A DNA stretch of 49,274 nt, taken from the NCBI GenBank assembly GCA_903844775.1, contig CAIMUZ010000110.1:1-49274 (forward strand), given 5' to 3'. The position numbers and the translations under genes were made by a program. The notes under the pieces are model-generated. The model did not search any database. It was not told the DNA's origin and was given only the letters and a program-made list of their open reading frames with translations. Below, one piece after another: positions 17,576 to 26,447 of the stretch. Each line of letters begins with the position of its first letter. Position 1 is the stretch's first letter. This stretch comes from an uncultured Burkholderiales bacterium (GTDB taxonomy: Bacteria > Pseudomonadota > Gammaproteobacteria > Burkholderiales > Burkholderiaceae_C).

Positions 17576-18673
17576 TCAGGGAACAATGGCAGCACGCAAG
17601 ACGCGTTGTGATGCCGCATCTGACATGGCTTGTGTTACTTCATCGAGTGAATATTGCGCATCCACCAAGTCGGCAAAAGGATAATGCACTTTATTTTTCA
17701 CCACAAAATCCAATGCTTCAATCAGATGACGCGGGTGATAGTTATGGACACCGCGAAGAGTGATCATTTTTTTGACCAATCGGTTGGCATCGATGGTGAC
17801 GTTAGCGCCTGGACTGACCAAACCAGCAATCACGTAAGTGCCGCCAACTCGAACCATCTCAATTCCAAAAGGGAGCGCGTCAGCAACACCGCATACCTCG
17901 ATGACAGCATCAGGTCCCTCGGGTTTGCAGTGTGACTCGATATCCTTCAATAACTTTTGGGGGTCACTGCTGGCGTCTAAGGCAATGTCAACTCCAAATC
18001 GTTTTGATTGCGCGCAACGTTTTGGATTGACATCAAGCCCGATCACGGTACGAGCACCGCGAGACTTGGCCAACGCAGCGCCATACAGCCCCAATAATCC
18101 CAATCCCTGAATGACCACCGTGCTGCCAAGGCGAATATTTGAGGCTTCTGTGACCGCTACCATGGTGGCGACACCACAATTGACAGGGGTCGCTTCTGCG
18201 TCTGTGATGGTGTCTGGCAAACGCAGGATCCAAGATTTAGGGAGCACATAGCAATATTCAGCAAACCCACCATGATGATGGGGGGCGGTAGTGACCGCCA
18301 TGTGGCCATACTTTTCAACACCGTGAGACTTTTGCGGTAAATCCAGAACTTCTGAAAAGTAGTTTGCCCCTGGTATGAAGAACTCACTCCATGTAATTCG
18401 GTCATTGACAGACAGTGAATCACCGCGCATATCGTGCGTTAAGCCTTCGCCAAGTGCCACGATGCGCCCCACAATTTCGTGGCCAAGAAGGCCCGGACAT
18501 GGACTGGGACGATGGCCATGATAGGAGTGAATGTCTGATCTGCAGATGGTCGACATGCTGACTTTGACCAAAGCTTCGTTCGCGTTTGGTGCGCGAATGG
18601 GATAAGACTGCACTTGGAAAGGCGCATTGGGCGCAGTGTAAACAGCAACTCGTCCAGAGGCTGGAATGGTCAT
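17576..18673 (-). CDS. Phosphonate-associated zinc-dependent alcohol dehydrogenase
   Basis: A 365-residue medium-chain dehydrogenase. The N-terminal catalytic domain has the Zn-site Cys in MSTICRSDIHSYHGHRP and LGHEIVGRI with the Zn-site His and Glu. The nucleotide-binding fold begins STVVIQGLGLLGLYGAALAKS with the acidic GLD after it, typical of NAD specificity. This subfamily occurs repeatedly in phosphonate catabolic operons, but its substrate is unproven; hydroxyethylphosphonate or a hydroxylated aminophosphonate are candidates. It overlaps phnA by four bases (ATGA). The usual four-Cys structural zinc lobe is not seen; that stretch instead carries the short ANYFSEVLDLPQKS. Confidence 0.8.
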   Translation of the reverse strand: MTIPASGRVAVYTAPNAPFQVQSYPIRAPNANEALVKVSMSTICRSDIHSYHGHRPSPCPGLLGHEIVGRIVALGEGLTHDMRGDSLSVNDRITWSEFFIPGANYFSEVLDLPQKSHGVEKYGHMAVTTAPHHHGGFAEYCYVLPKSWILRLPDTITDAEATPVNCGVATMVAVTEASNIRLGSTVVIQGLGLLGLYGAALAKSRGARTVIGLDVNPKRCAQSKRFGVDIALDASSDPQKLLKDIESHCKPEGPDAVIEVCGVADALPFGIEMVRVGGTYVIAGLVSPGANVTIDANRLVKKMITLRGVHNYHPRHLIEALDFVVKNKVHYPFADLVDAQYSLDEVTQAMSDAASQRVLRAAIVP

Positions 18674-19926
18674 GCGTTGGTCGCTACGCCATTGATAGCG
18701 AAGTCGAATATAAAGTGGCTCTTGAGGGGGCCATGCGCCGCTCGATCAGCATATTTCTGATTTAAAGGTCGATTCAAAATGAACGGGACGCGCGCTTCTG
18801 CCACCGCACCATGGCTGCGCAATCTGGCATCGTTTAGATTCGACAAGTCATGATCAGCAACGCTAGCACCAATGACGGTTCCAGCATCGCCAATGACGAC
18901 AACATCACCTTCACGGTCTGCTGGCAATTCAAATTGATGACAAGCTTCATCTTTGGTCAGCGCCAGTTCAACACCTTCAATCCCTTTGACTTTGGCAATG
19001 ACTTCTTGCACAGTGAGTTGCGTGTCACGCATCCAGATGCGCACAAAACCACCCAAGGCACCATGGTGACGCACAAAGGCATCCGTGATAGGGCAAATAA
19101 CTTGGGTTGTTCCTTGACCAAACGCATGATCAAGCATGTCTTGAAGGAAGATGACTTTGGGCTTGCCGTCTGGCAAAGACTTGTCATTCATGCCGTGATC
19201 TGCCGTCAAAGCTACGACGGCACCTGATTCAGAAAGGCGACCAAATGCATCATCGAGCCGCTTGTAAAACGTGTTTGAAACTGCATCACCAGGTGCGTAC
19301 TTGTGCTGAATGTAGTCGGTTAAAGACAAAAATAACAACTCAGGTTGATCACGCTCGAGCAATTTAATTCCAGCCTCAAGCACAAACAAAGACAGGTCCA
19401 TGGAGTACATGTCGGGTTGGGGCATGCCCACCAATTCGAGCACGTTGGCAATGCCATTTTCTTCAAGAGTGCATTGACTTGCAAATTCTGAAGAGAAGCT
19501 CACGTTGCCACGTGAGAGGTCTAGACCCTTTCCAAGTTGTTTACGAAGCTTGTCTTTGGCGGTAATGGAAACCACTTTGGCGCCCGCATTGGCAAATGTG
19601 GCCAAGATGGTTGGGCTTCTGAGGAGTTCAGGACCTGTCATGACAACGGCCTCACCGTTTTCATTCAGATAGTAGTTACCAGAAATGCCATGCACAGAGG
19701 GGGGTGCACCGGTAATTAGCGACATGTTGTTGGGGCAGGTAAAGCTAGGTACGGTGCCATTGGCAATGCCCGAAAAGCCCTCACGCATGAATTTCTCAAT
19801 GTTGGGAAGGATGCCGTCTTTAAGGCCTTGCTCAATGTATGCAGGGTCACCGCCATCGATACAGACAACAACGACGGGTTGATGGGGCCAGCTGTAACTG
19901 ACGCCATTGAGTTCAAGTTTGTTCAT
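18670..19926 (-). CDS. phnA: PhnA, phosphonoacetate hydrolase
   Basis: A 418-residue alkaline-phosphatase-superfamily enzyme. It cleaves phosphonoacetate to acetate and phosphate using two zinc ions. The first metal ligand is D24 (VVVVCIDGGDP) and the nucleophile T63 lies in VPSFTCPNN. Further ligands are in LSLTDYIQHKYAPG and LTADHGMNDKS, with a late His in DARLRSHGAVAE. The length matches the known enzyme. It lies 16 bp after phnE in the same operon and completes the PhnW-PhnY-PhnA route. It should not be confused with the unrelated E. coli yjdM, once also called phnA. Confidence 0.93.
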   Translation of the reverse strand: MNKLELNGVSYSWPHQPVVVVCIDGGDPAYIEQGLKDGILPNIEKFMREGFSGIANGTVPSFTCPNNMSLITGAPPSVHGISGNYYLNENGEAVVMTGPELLRSPTILATFANAGAKVVSITAKDKLRKQLGKGLDLSRGNVSFSSEFASQCTLEENGIANVLELVGMPQPDMYSMDLSLFVLEAGIKLLERDQPELLFLSLTDYIQHKYAPGDAVSNTFYKRLDDAFGRLSESGAVVALTADHGMNDKSLPDGKPKVIFLQDMLDHAFGQGTTQVICPITDAFVRHHGALGGFVRIWMRDTQLTVQEVIAKVKGIEGVELALTKDEACHQFELPADREGDVVVIGDAGTVIGASVADHDLSNLNDARLRSHGAVAEARVPFILNRPLNQKYADRAAHGPLKSHFIFDFAINGVATNA

Positions 19927-19942
19927 TTATAAATTTTAAAAA

Positions 19943-20734
19943 TCAAATGCTCCAGCGTCGAATTCGCGCTGAGATGACGTCAACCAAGGAAACAAAAACT
20001 ATGATGATAAACAGTATTGCGGCAGTTTCTGCGTAATCAAAGCCGCGAATTGATTCGTGAAGCACAACGCCAATACCACCGGCGCCGACCATGCCCACAA
20101 CAGAAGCCGACCGAACGTTGGATTCGAATCGGTAAAGAGAATAGGAGATCCAAAGGGGGAGAACTTGCGGGATGACACCGTAGAGTATTTCTTCTAATGG
20201 ATTTGCGCCAGTTGCCCTGACACCTTCGACGGGCCGTGGGTCAATGGCTTCAACGGCTTCAGCAAAAAGTTTGGCCAAGACTCCAGTGGTGTGAATCCAA
20301 AGCGCCATCACGCCCGCAAATGGACCTAAACCAACGGCCACAATGAACAGCATGGCAAACACCATTTCGTTGATGGCTCGAAAGGCATCCATGAGACGGC
20401 GCACAGGTTGATAAACCCAAGCGGGCACAATGTTTTCAGAGCACAACAAGCCCAACGGAACAGCGCAAAAAATTGCCAACACAGTGCCCCAGATGGCGAT
20501 GTGAACTGTGATAACCATCTCACTCAGGTAAATACGCCAATCGTGAAAATTAGGGGGAAAAAATTCTTTGCTGAACACAGCCATGTTGGCTGAGTCAGCA
20601 ATGAGTGCCATTGGGCGTATTTCTGCGCCTTGCCAGGACCAGATGAGCATCATCAATACAACACCCCAAGCCAGCTGCGCCAGCAAGCTGGTGGGTGGCG
20701 GTGAAAGCGGAATGTCTTTGATGGTGGGTTTCAT
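19943..20734 (-). CDS. phnE: PhnE, phosphonate ABC transporter permease
   Basis: A 263-residue inner-membrane permease with about five or six membrane spans. The EAA loop contacting the ATPase is [20 protein letters not shown], followed by the conserved [22 protein letters not shown]. It forms the channel through which phosphonate bound by PhnD is moved with energy from PhnC. The gene follows phnD by 30 bp. No clear Shine-Dalgarno sequence precedes the ATG. The single permease gene fits the PhnCDE type with a PhnE homodimer. Confidence 0.92.
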   Translation of the reverse strand: MKPTIKDIPLSPPPTSLLAQLAWGVVLMMLIWSWQGAEIRPMALIADSANMAVFSKEFFPPNFHDWRIYLSEMVITVHIAIWGTVLAIFCAVPLGLLCSENIVPAWVYQPVRRLMDAFRAINEMVFAMLFIVAVGLGPFAGVMALWIHTTGVLAKLFAEAVEAIDPRPVEGVRATGANPLEEILYGVIPQVLPLWISYSLYRFESNVRSASVVGMVGAGGIGVVLHESIRGFDYAETAAILFIIIVFVSLVDVISARIRRWSI

Positions 20735-20764
20735 GGTCGTGACAAGCGCAGATGAAGCCTCAAA

Positions 20765-21730
20765 TTATTTGGCTTTTGCCAAAGCTGCAAGCTTGGCATC
20801 GATGTCAGCAATCTTGGTTTGCTTTTCGGCGGCGGACATATTGGCATCGGACTCAAACTTCATGCGATCTTTGAACAATTCGAGTTGACGGATGGGAATC
20901 AATTGGGCGTCAGTGGAAGCCTTGAAGCCAGCCAAGCGATACATGTTCTTTAAAATTTCTTTTTCACGGTCATTCTTGCCATAACCGACGACGAAATCTT
21001 GCACTTTCTTTTTCACATCAGAAGGCAAGTCTTTACGCCAGACCAAAGGATCACGAGGAATGAGGGGTGAAGTCCAGAGAATACGAATTTGATCCATTTT
21101 CTCGGGTGATTTTTCCTTCATTTTCTCGGTCATTTCGCTGTTGCTGGTGGCGACATCGACTTGTTTGTTCAAAACAGCCAAGAAATTGCCTTCATGATTG
21201 GAGGAACGCATGACTCTGAAATGCGTTTTGGGGTCCAATTTATTGAGTGTGAAAACATAATAAGTGGGGACCAGTGTGCCTGATGTAGAAGAAGGATCGC
21301 CAATTCCAAATGAGTATTGTTTTCCATTCTGTAAAACTTGATCGAGCGTTTTAACGGCTGAATCTTTGTGTGTGATCAAGTAGGAGTAGTAGCCTGGCGT
21401 ACCGTCTAGGTCAACAAACTGAGCGAAAACTTCGCCTTGCGAGCGATCGACTGCATCAATCGCTGCTTTGTTGCCGTACCAGGCAAGTTGTACTTTGTTA
21501 AAACGCTGGGCTTCAATAACGCCTGCGTAGTCTGTGGCGTAAAAGCCATTGATTTTAATGCCGGTGGCTTTGGTCATGTCTTCCAAAAACGGCTCCCACA
21601 TTTGTTTCATGGCGCCCGCTTTTTCGGTTGCAATGATGCCAAAGTTGAGTTCCTTGATGTCTGAGGCGTTGGCAATGGTTGCCGCACTGATGGCCAAGGC
21701 CGAGAGGAGGGTCTTCATGGTTTTGAGCAT
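20765..21730 (-). CDS. phnD: PhnD, phosphonate-binding periplasmic protein
   Basis: A 321-residue solute-binding protein with an N-terminal signal peptide (MLKTMKTLLSALAISAATIA, likely cleavage after ANA). The mature part begins with LNFGIIATE and contains GFYATDYAGVIEAQRF and FGIGDPSSTSGTLVPTYYVF, the phosphonate-binding loops of the PhnD family. It delivers 2-aminoethylphosphonate or related compounds to PhnE. It follows phnC by 44 bp. The start has AGGA seven or eight bases upstream. Confidence 0.93.
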   Translation of the reverse strand: MLKTMKTLLSALAISAATIANASDIKELNFGIIATEKAGAMKQMWEPFLEDMTKATGIKINGFYATDYAGVIEAQRFNKVQLAWYGNKAAIDAVDRSQGEVFAQFVDLDGTPGYYSYLITHKDSAVKTLDQVLQNGKQYSFGIGDPSSTSGTLVPTYYVFTLNKLDPKTHFRVMRSSNHEGNFLAVLNKQVDVATSNSEMTEKMKEKSPEKMDQIRILWTSPLIPRDPLVWRKDLPSDVKKKVQDFVVGYGKNDREKEILKNMYRLAGFKASTDAQLIPIRQLELFKDRMKFESDANMSAAEKQTKIADIDAKLAALAKAK

Positions 21731-21774
21731 GTTTAATCCTAGATAGAAGTAGTTGAGGGGAGGGAAGGGAGGAA

Positions 21775-22614
21775 TTAAAAGTTTGCAGTGGGATGTAAAT
21801 GAGGTGAGTTTTTTCCGGTTTGAAAACCGAATGACGCATCGGGTGGCGTTGCAAAGAGCTCAGAGGCACTGCTGCCATATAGTTCGGCCAGTAAATCGGG
21901 GGTAAGTGCTGCCGAGGGGCCGTCGTAAACCACGCGACCGGCATTCAGTGCAATGGTTCGCGGGCAATATCGAACTGCAAACTCCACCTGGTGAAGTGAT
22001 ACCAGAACGGTGCATTTGTTTTCGCGATTCATTTGTTGCAGAAGGTCCATGACCTTTCTAGAAGACTCTGGGTCTAAGGAAGCAATAGGTTCGTCGGCCA
22101 AAATGACTCGGGCCTTTTGAACCAAACACCTTGCCAACGCAGCCCTTTGCTGCTGGCCGCCAGACAGGGTGGCAGCACGTTGCCACGCAGTTTGCTCTAT
22201 GCCAACTGATGAAAGTGCTTCCAGGGCTTTTTGACGCTGCTCAACGTTAAATCGCATGAACAGACTGCGCCACCAAGGTGTTTCGTAAAGCTGCCCAATC
22301 AACACATTTGTGATGACTGGAAGTCTGTTGACCAAATTGAATTGCTGAAAGACAAATCCAACACGATTTCGGACTTGTTTATAACCAGGCATGAGTTTGC
22401 CGTTGGATTGAACTGTTTGACCCAATACATCAATTTCGCCGCTATTGGATGTCACAAAGCCTGGCAAGTGTCTGAGAAGCGTTGATTTTCCGGAGCCTGA
22501 TGCACCCAGCAACGCAACCATTTCACCTTCTTCAATTTGAATGGACACCTTGTCCAATGCTTGACAGGTGGCAAACGACTTACTTAACTCTCGAGTGACG
22601 ACCGCATAGGGCAT
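21775..22614 (-). CDS. phnC: PhnC, phosphonate ABC transporter ATPase
   Basis: An ABC ATPase with Walker [10 protein letters not shown] (37-45 from the chosen start), a Q-loop in [11 protein letters not shown], the signature [15 protein letters not shown] and Walker [16 protein letters not shown]. It powers PhnDE uptake. The frame is open to a TTG at 22671, but that codon lies inside the GntR-type dyad at 22666. The ATG at 22614, giving [14 protein letters not shown] and 279 residues, matches the family start and is preferred, though its ribosome site is poor. It is the first gene of the seven-gene phn operon. Confidence 0.9.
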   Translation of the reverse strand: MPYAVVTRELSKSFATCQALDKVSIQIEEGEMVALLGASGSGKSTLLRHLPGFVTSNSGEIDVLGQTVQSNGKLMPGYKQVRNRVGFVFQQFNLVNRLPVITNVLIGQLYETPWWRSLFMRFNVEQRQKALEALSSVGIEQTAWQRAATLSGGQQQRAALARCLVQKARVILADEPIASLDPESSRKVMDLLQQMNRENKCTVLVSLHQVEFAVRYCPRTIALNAGRVVYDGPSAALTPDLLAELYGSSASELFATPPDASFGFQTGKNSPHLHPTANF

Positions 22615-22665
22615 GGAAATTTCGCTGTCATTGAATTGCAATGAAGCGAGCTTAGAATTTGTATG

Positions 22666-22681
22666 TGTCAAGTTGTTGACA
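22666..22681. promoter_or_regulatory. Operator-like dyad for the phosphonate GntR regulator
   Basis: TGTCAAGTTGTTGACA has six-base inverted arms (TGTCAA/TTGACA) around a 4-bp centre. It lies in the divergent phnC-gntR region and contains a perfect -35 hexamer TTGACA (22676-22681) for the plus strand, with TTTATT 18 bp on. GntR-family repressors bind such dyads over promoters. A related half-site TGACAACTT occurs at 22725, next to the GntR start. Confidence 0.5.
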
Positions 22682-22734
22682 ATCTACGATTCAGTGCAAT
22701 TTATTTTGATTGATTAATATTCAATGACAACTTC

Positions 22735-23421
22735 ATGACGTTCTCCAGAAACTTGGGTGTGCTTAAACAAAACTCTTTGCCCTCATTGGTTCAAGATGAG
22801 CTTGAACTCATGTTTCGAAAAGGTAAGTTCACACCTGGGCATCCCTTGCGAGAGGCAACACTGGCCACCCAGTTGGGTGTTTCGCGTGGACCTATTCGTG
22901 AAGCATTTCGGTCATTGGAAGAAAAGGGTTTGGTCACGGTTGAAAAAAACCGAGGTGTATTTGTTCGCGTCATTACTTCACAAGAAGCAGACGATATTTT
23001 TGAAGTACGTAATGCGCTTGAAAAAATCATTGTTTCGCGCATTGCAAAAGCGCCAGATTGCCTTCATAACTCTGGCCTGCCACAGCTTCTAAGCAGAGCC
23101 ACTAAGTTGGCTGCCAAAGCAGACTTTTCAGGTTGTCATGCATTGAATATTCAGTTTCACGAAAGATTGGCCGAGCTGGCTGGCAATCACACACTTCTTA
23201 ATACCTATCGCCGATTGGTCAATGAACTGTCCTTGTTTCGGCAGCAAGCGCATGCCAGTCAAGCGGATGCCTCCAGCTTAAAGCAGTCAGTTGAAGACCA
23301 TAAAGCTTTACTTGAGGCCCTTACTATGGGGGACCAACCAAGAGCCCTGAAAGTACTCAAATTGCATGTGGGTGAAAGTCGAAAACGCTTGCAAAATATT
23401 CTTTCTAAACCTAAGAACTAA
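22735..23421 (+). CDS. GntR-family (FCD type) phosphonate utilisation regulator
   Basis: A 228-residue regulator. The N-terminal winged helix (about 10-78) has the GntR pattern REATLATQLGVSRGPIREAFRSLEEKGLV. The C-terminal all-helical FCD ligand-binding domain contains FEVRNALE, FHERLAELAGN and the final DHKALLEALTMGD with metal-ligand His residues. Its place, divergent from phnC and 5 bp before phnY, identifies it as the local regulator, probably autoregulated. The inducer may be a phosphonate or phosphonoacetaldehyde, but the sequence cannot show this. Confidence 0.88.
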   Translation: MTFSRNLGVLKQNSLPSLVQDELELMFRKGKFTPGHPLREATLATQLGVSRGPIREAFRSLEEKGLVTVEKNRGVFVRVITSQEADDIFEVRNALEKIIVSRIAKAPDCLHNSGLPQLLSRATKLAAKADFSGCHALNIQFHERLAELAGNHTLLNTYRRLVNELSLFRQQAHASQADASSLKQSVEDHKALLEALTMGDQPRALKVLKLHVGESRKRLQNILSKPKN

Positions 23422-23426
23422 GATTT

Positions 23427-24857
23427 ATGTCATTCAACTCTGAACCCATGCGCATGTGCGGCCGTCGCATTCACCGCGATCGTGTTATTGAAATTGAAAA
23501 CCCCTTCACCAGAGAATGCATTGGTACTGTTCCCAAAGCAACTGTCGATGACATTCGTCAAGCCTTTGAATTCGCACATGCGTATCGACCACGCCTGAGT
23601 CGATACGAGCGCTCCAATATTTTGCAAAAAGCGGCTAATTTAGTAGTGCAGCGTGCAGTGCAAATCAGTGATCTAATTACCCTAGAGTCGGGCTTGTGCA
23701 AAAAAGACAGTCTTTATGAAGCGGGTCGGGTCAGGGATGTTCTAATTTTTGGGGCCAATGCTGCTTTGCAAGATGATAGTCAAACATTTTCTTGCGACAT
23801 CACGCCTCATGGCCGTCAACGTCGTATTCATACTCAACGCGACCCATTGTTGGGGGTTATCTGTGCCATCACGCCATTCAATCATCCTATGAACCAGGTG
23901 GCGCACAAAATTGTGCCTGCGATTGCGACGAACAATCGGATGGTGTTAAAGCCTTCAGAAAAAGTTCCTTTAAGTGCATTGCTTTTGGCAGATATTTTGT
24001 ATGAGGCTGGACTACCGCCTGCAATGTTTCAGGTGGTCACAGGTGATCCCACTGAAATTGCGCATGAATTGTTAACCAATCCTCATGTTGATTTGGTGAC
24101 ATTCACTGGTGGCGTTGCCATTGGCAAGCACATTGCTCAAACTGTGGGTTACCGGCGCACGGTGCTTGAGATGGGGGGCAACGATCCGATCATTGTGATG
24201 GACGATGCTGACTTGGAAGAGGCGGCAATGCTTGCCCTCTCTGGGTCCTATAAAAATTCCGGCCAACGTTGCACGGCTGTGAAACGCATTTTGGTGCAAG
24301 ATAATATTGCAGATGCGTTTGTTGCAAAATTACTTACCAAAACACAGGCTTGGAAGTTTGGCAATCCTGCTGACCCGGATGTTGATATGGGCACGGTGAT
24401 AGACCAACAAGCAGCTCGCTTATTTGAATCAAGGGTCAATGAGGCGGTGGCACAAGGTGCTAAGCTCCTCTTTGGCAATCATCGTGAAGGCGCCTTGTAT
24501 TCACCGACCTTACTTGATCATGTATTGCCACACATGACGCTGGTTCAGGAAGAAACCTTTGGGCCTGTATCACCTGTCATAAGATTTAACAATTTAGACG
24601 AAGCCATTCACATCGTTAACGGAACCGCATATGGATTGTCGTCTGCAGTTTGTACCAATCGATTGGATGTGATTACCCGATTGGTCAATGAATTGCATGT
24701 GGGCACTGTCAATGTTCGCGAAGTGCCAGGTTATCGGTTGGAACTGACGCCATTTGGCGGTATCAAAGACTCCGGCCTCGGCTACAAAGAAGGCGTACTC
24801 GAAGCCATGAAAAGCTTTACCAACGTCAAAACCTATTCATTGCCCTGGCCTGCCTAA
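23427..24857 (+). CDS. phnY: PhnY, phosphonoacetaldehyde dehydrogenase
   Basis: A 476-residue aldehyde dehydrogenase. The catalytic cysteine is C282 in NSGQRCTAVKR and the general base is E248 in TVLEMGGNDP; the NAD fold contains ITPFNHPMNQVAHK and FTGGVAIGK. It oxidises phosphonoacetaldehyde from PhnW to phosphonoacetate for PhnA. The assignment to PhnY rather than another ALDH rests on the neighbours phnW and phnA and on the RCTAVKR motif typical of this subgroup. It is in an operon with the GntR gene (5-bp gap) and the EamA permease (TAATG overlap). Confidence 0.9.
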   Translation: MSFNSEPMRMCGRRIHRDRVIEIENPFTRECIGTVPKATVDDIRQAFEFAHAYRPRLSRYERSNILQKAANLVVQRAVQISDLITLESGLCKKDSLYEAGRVRDVLIFGANAALQDDSQTFSCDITPHGRQRRIHTQRDPLLGVICAITPFNHPMNQVAHKIVPAIATNNRMVLKPSEKVPLSALLLADILYEAGLPPAMFQVVTGDPTEIAHELLTNPHVDLVTFTGGVAIGKHIAQTVGYRRTVLEMGGNDPIIVMDDADLEEAAMLALSGSYKNSGQRCTAVKRILVQDNIADAFVAKLLTKTQAWKFGNPADPDVDMGTVIDQQAARLFESRVNEAVAQGAKLLFGNHREGALYSPTLLDHVLPHMTLVQEETFGPVSPVIRFNNLDEAIHIVNGTAYGLSSAVCTNRLDVITRLVNELHVGTVNVREVPGYRLELTPFGGIKDSGLGYKEGVLEAMKSFTNVKTYSLPWPA

Positions 24858-25699
24858 TGTCTGCTTGGGTGGCTGGTCTGGTTCTCCTGTCGGCGTTGAT
24901 GCATGCAGGGTGGAATTTGTTGGTCAAGAAGGGCGATGACGCTCAGTTAGATACGGCTAAATTTGCATTGGGTTGTAGCTTGATTGCGGCAGTTTGCTTG
25001 CCGTTTGTACCTGCACCCGATCCGCAATGTTACCCTTGGTTAATGGCCACAATGTTTGTTCATGTGGCTTACTTCTTGACCTTGGCAGAAGCCTACAAGC
25101 ACGCAGACTTGTCTTTGGCCTATCCCTTGATGCGAGGTATTGCGCCGATTTTGGTTGCAGGTATTTCCTTCGCCATGGGGGAAATTCTTTCAAGCATTCA
25201 AACCATGGGAATTTTGATCATTGGGCTTGGCATTATGTTGCCCAGTTGGATGGGAAAGCCTTGGCAAACGCGCCATCAAAAAGGTCTAATATTTTCACTT
25301 CTCAATGCTGTCATCATTGCAACTTACACCCTCTTAGATGGATATGGCGTTCGCCTCTCTGGCAACGCGGCATCCTACACTTTGTGGTTATTTCTATTTA
25401 ACTCTTGGGGCATTTTAAGTGTTTTGATTTGGCGCCGTGGCTATGCAATGGTCACAACCCAGCTGTTCAATGGGTGGCAAAGATCCTTTTTGGGCGCTTT
25501 TTTGAGCATGGCCTCCTATGGCATCGTGCTGTGGGCCATGACACAAGCGAGTATTCCTTCTGTGGCTGCACTGCGAGAGATATCTGTTGTCTTTGCAGCC
25601 CTGATGGGCGCATGGTTTTTAAAAGAACCATTTGGACTTTGGCGAATTGCGGGCGCCACCTTGGTTGGGCTGGGCGCTGCTAGCATTCGTTGGAGTTGA
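24857..25699 (+). CDS. EamA/DMT-family permease of the phosphonate locus
   Basis: A 280-residue protein with about ten hydrophobic segments in two EamA repeats. The first repeat contains HAGWNLLVKKG and EAYKHADLSLAYPLMRGIAPILVA; the second ends with ALREISVVFAALMGAWFLKEP. A membrane protein of this type is a recurrent part of PhnW-PhnY-PhnA operons, where its role is unproven; export of a by-product or import of an organophosphonate are options. Its start overlaps the phnY stop by one base, so it belongs to the phosphonate regulon. It ends convergent with the SET gene. Confidence 0.82.
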   Translation: MSAWVAGLVLLSALMHAGWNLLVKKGDDAQLDTAKFALGCSLIAAVCLPFVPAPDPQCYPWLMATMFVHVAYFLTLAEAYKHADLSLAYPLMRGIAPILVAGISFAMGEILSSIQTMGILIIGLGIMLPSWMGKPWQTRHQKGLIFSLLNAVIIATYTLLDGYGVRLSGNAASYTLWLFLFNSWGILSVLIWRRGYAMVTTQLFNGWQRSFLGAFLSMASYGIVLWAMTQASIPSVAALREISVVFAALMGAWFLKEPFGLWRIAGATLVGLGAASIRWS

Positions 25700-25706
25700 G
25701 TACTTT

Positions 25707-25736
25707 AGCGGTTGACTACCGCTCTTGTAGTTTTTT
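25707..25736 (+). terminator. Possible terminator after the EamA gene
   Basis: A six-base stem AGCGGT/ACCGCT with a 5-base loop (25707-25723) is followed by CTTGTAG and six T residues. The gap before the T-run and the short stem make it weak. It overlaps the 3' end of the convergent SET gene. Confidence 0.3.
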
Positions 25737-26285
25737 AATTTCAGACTTAATCTTTTTCAGCTTCATTTTTAATTTTTCAATTTGTTTTTTCTTTTTAGAT
25801 GAGGGCTCTTGATGAGCCAGCATTGTGCCCCTGCACTGATCGCTTCCACACCAGCAGGGGTACTGTAACTTGAGTTTTTTGGTAATGGGCGCATCAATCA
25901 CAAGGCCGTAATCGTAATTAAGTTCATCGCCAGCAGTGATGTTCTTTTTGGCTTTGATAAAGACACGGTCCTTAGTGACTTTAGGAGCGCAATTGGGTGC
26001 GCAACTGTGGTTGATCCATCGCGATGAATTGCCACCATGCAATGCGTCAAGAACCTTGTCATCGCTGACTTGAAAATAAAACGTGTGATTGGGATCAGAG
26101 GGGTCGTGAGGATGCCTGTCTTCTGCTTCTTGTGCGCTGATCATCTCTCCAACATATTCAATGATGACCTCTCCCTTGGGAATGTCGACAAGTGCAAAAA
26201 CACCCTTACCGTGTACATCTGATTTTTTGACCCTGAATTTGCGTTGAGAAGTTTTCAAAACTTGGGGGGGAAATATTTGATTCAT
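25716..26285 (-). CDS. SET-domain protein (lysine methyltransferase-like)
   Basis: A 189-residue protein with a complete SET domain. The N-terminal KKSDVHGKGVFALVDIPKGEVIIEYVGE, the central SSRWINHSCAPNC pseudoknot motif and DELNYDYG are all present. A post-SET CWCGSDQCRGTML supplies zinc-binding cysteines. The last 30 residues are a lysine-rich coil. SET proteins use SAM to methylate lysines; in bacteria the targets are usually unknown and may be histone-like or ribosomal proteins. Homologues are widespread in Burkholderiales. It stands alone on the minus strand, divergent from the OlsB-like gene. Confidence 0.85.
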   Translation of the reverse strand: MNQIFPPQVLKTSQRKFRVKKSDVHGKGVFALVDIPKGEVIIEYVGEMISAQEAEDRHPHDPSDPNHTFYFQVSDDKVLDALHGGNSSRWINHSCAPNCAPKVTKDRVFIKAKKNITAGDELNYDYGLVIDAPITKKLKLQYPCWCGSDQCRGTMLAHQEPSSKKKKQIEKLKMKLKKIKSEIKKLQER

Positions 26286-26357
26286 GACTTTATGTTGCCA
26301 GAAAATCAGCTCAATTTGAAAAAAGAGGACCTGAAATTGGGATAATTGAACTATTGA

Positions 26358-26396
26358 ATGTCATAAATATTTAATATATTCGAAACAGTCATGAAA
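26358..26396 (+). promoter_or_regulatory. Pho-box-like half-sites before the OlsB/PlcP pair
   Basis: ATGTCATAAAT at 26358 and CAGTCATGAAA at 26386 both resemble the 11-bp PhoB half-site (CTGTCATAAAT). They are 28 bp apart, which is not a multiple of 11, so this is not a textbook tandem box. They lie 52-90 bp upstream of the start codon at 26448. Confidence 0.35.
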
Positions 26397-26447
26397 TGAT
26401 CGATGCGCATCATTAACTTCCAAGTTAAACCAAACTTGGAGACACTG

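Noticed and set aside
22615-22671. TTG start of phnC
   Set aside because: It falls within the dyad at 22666-22681, lacks a ribosome site and adds residues not typical of PhnC.
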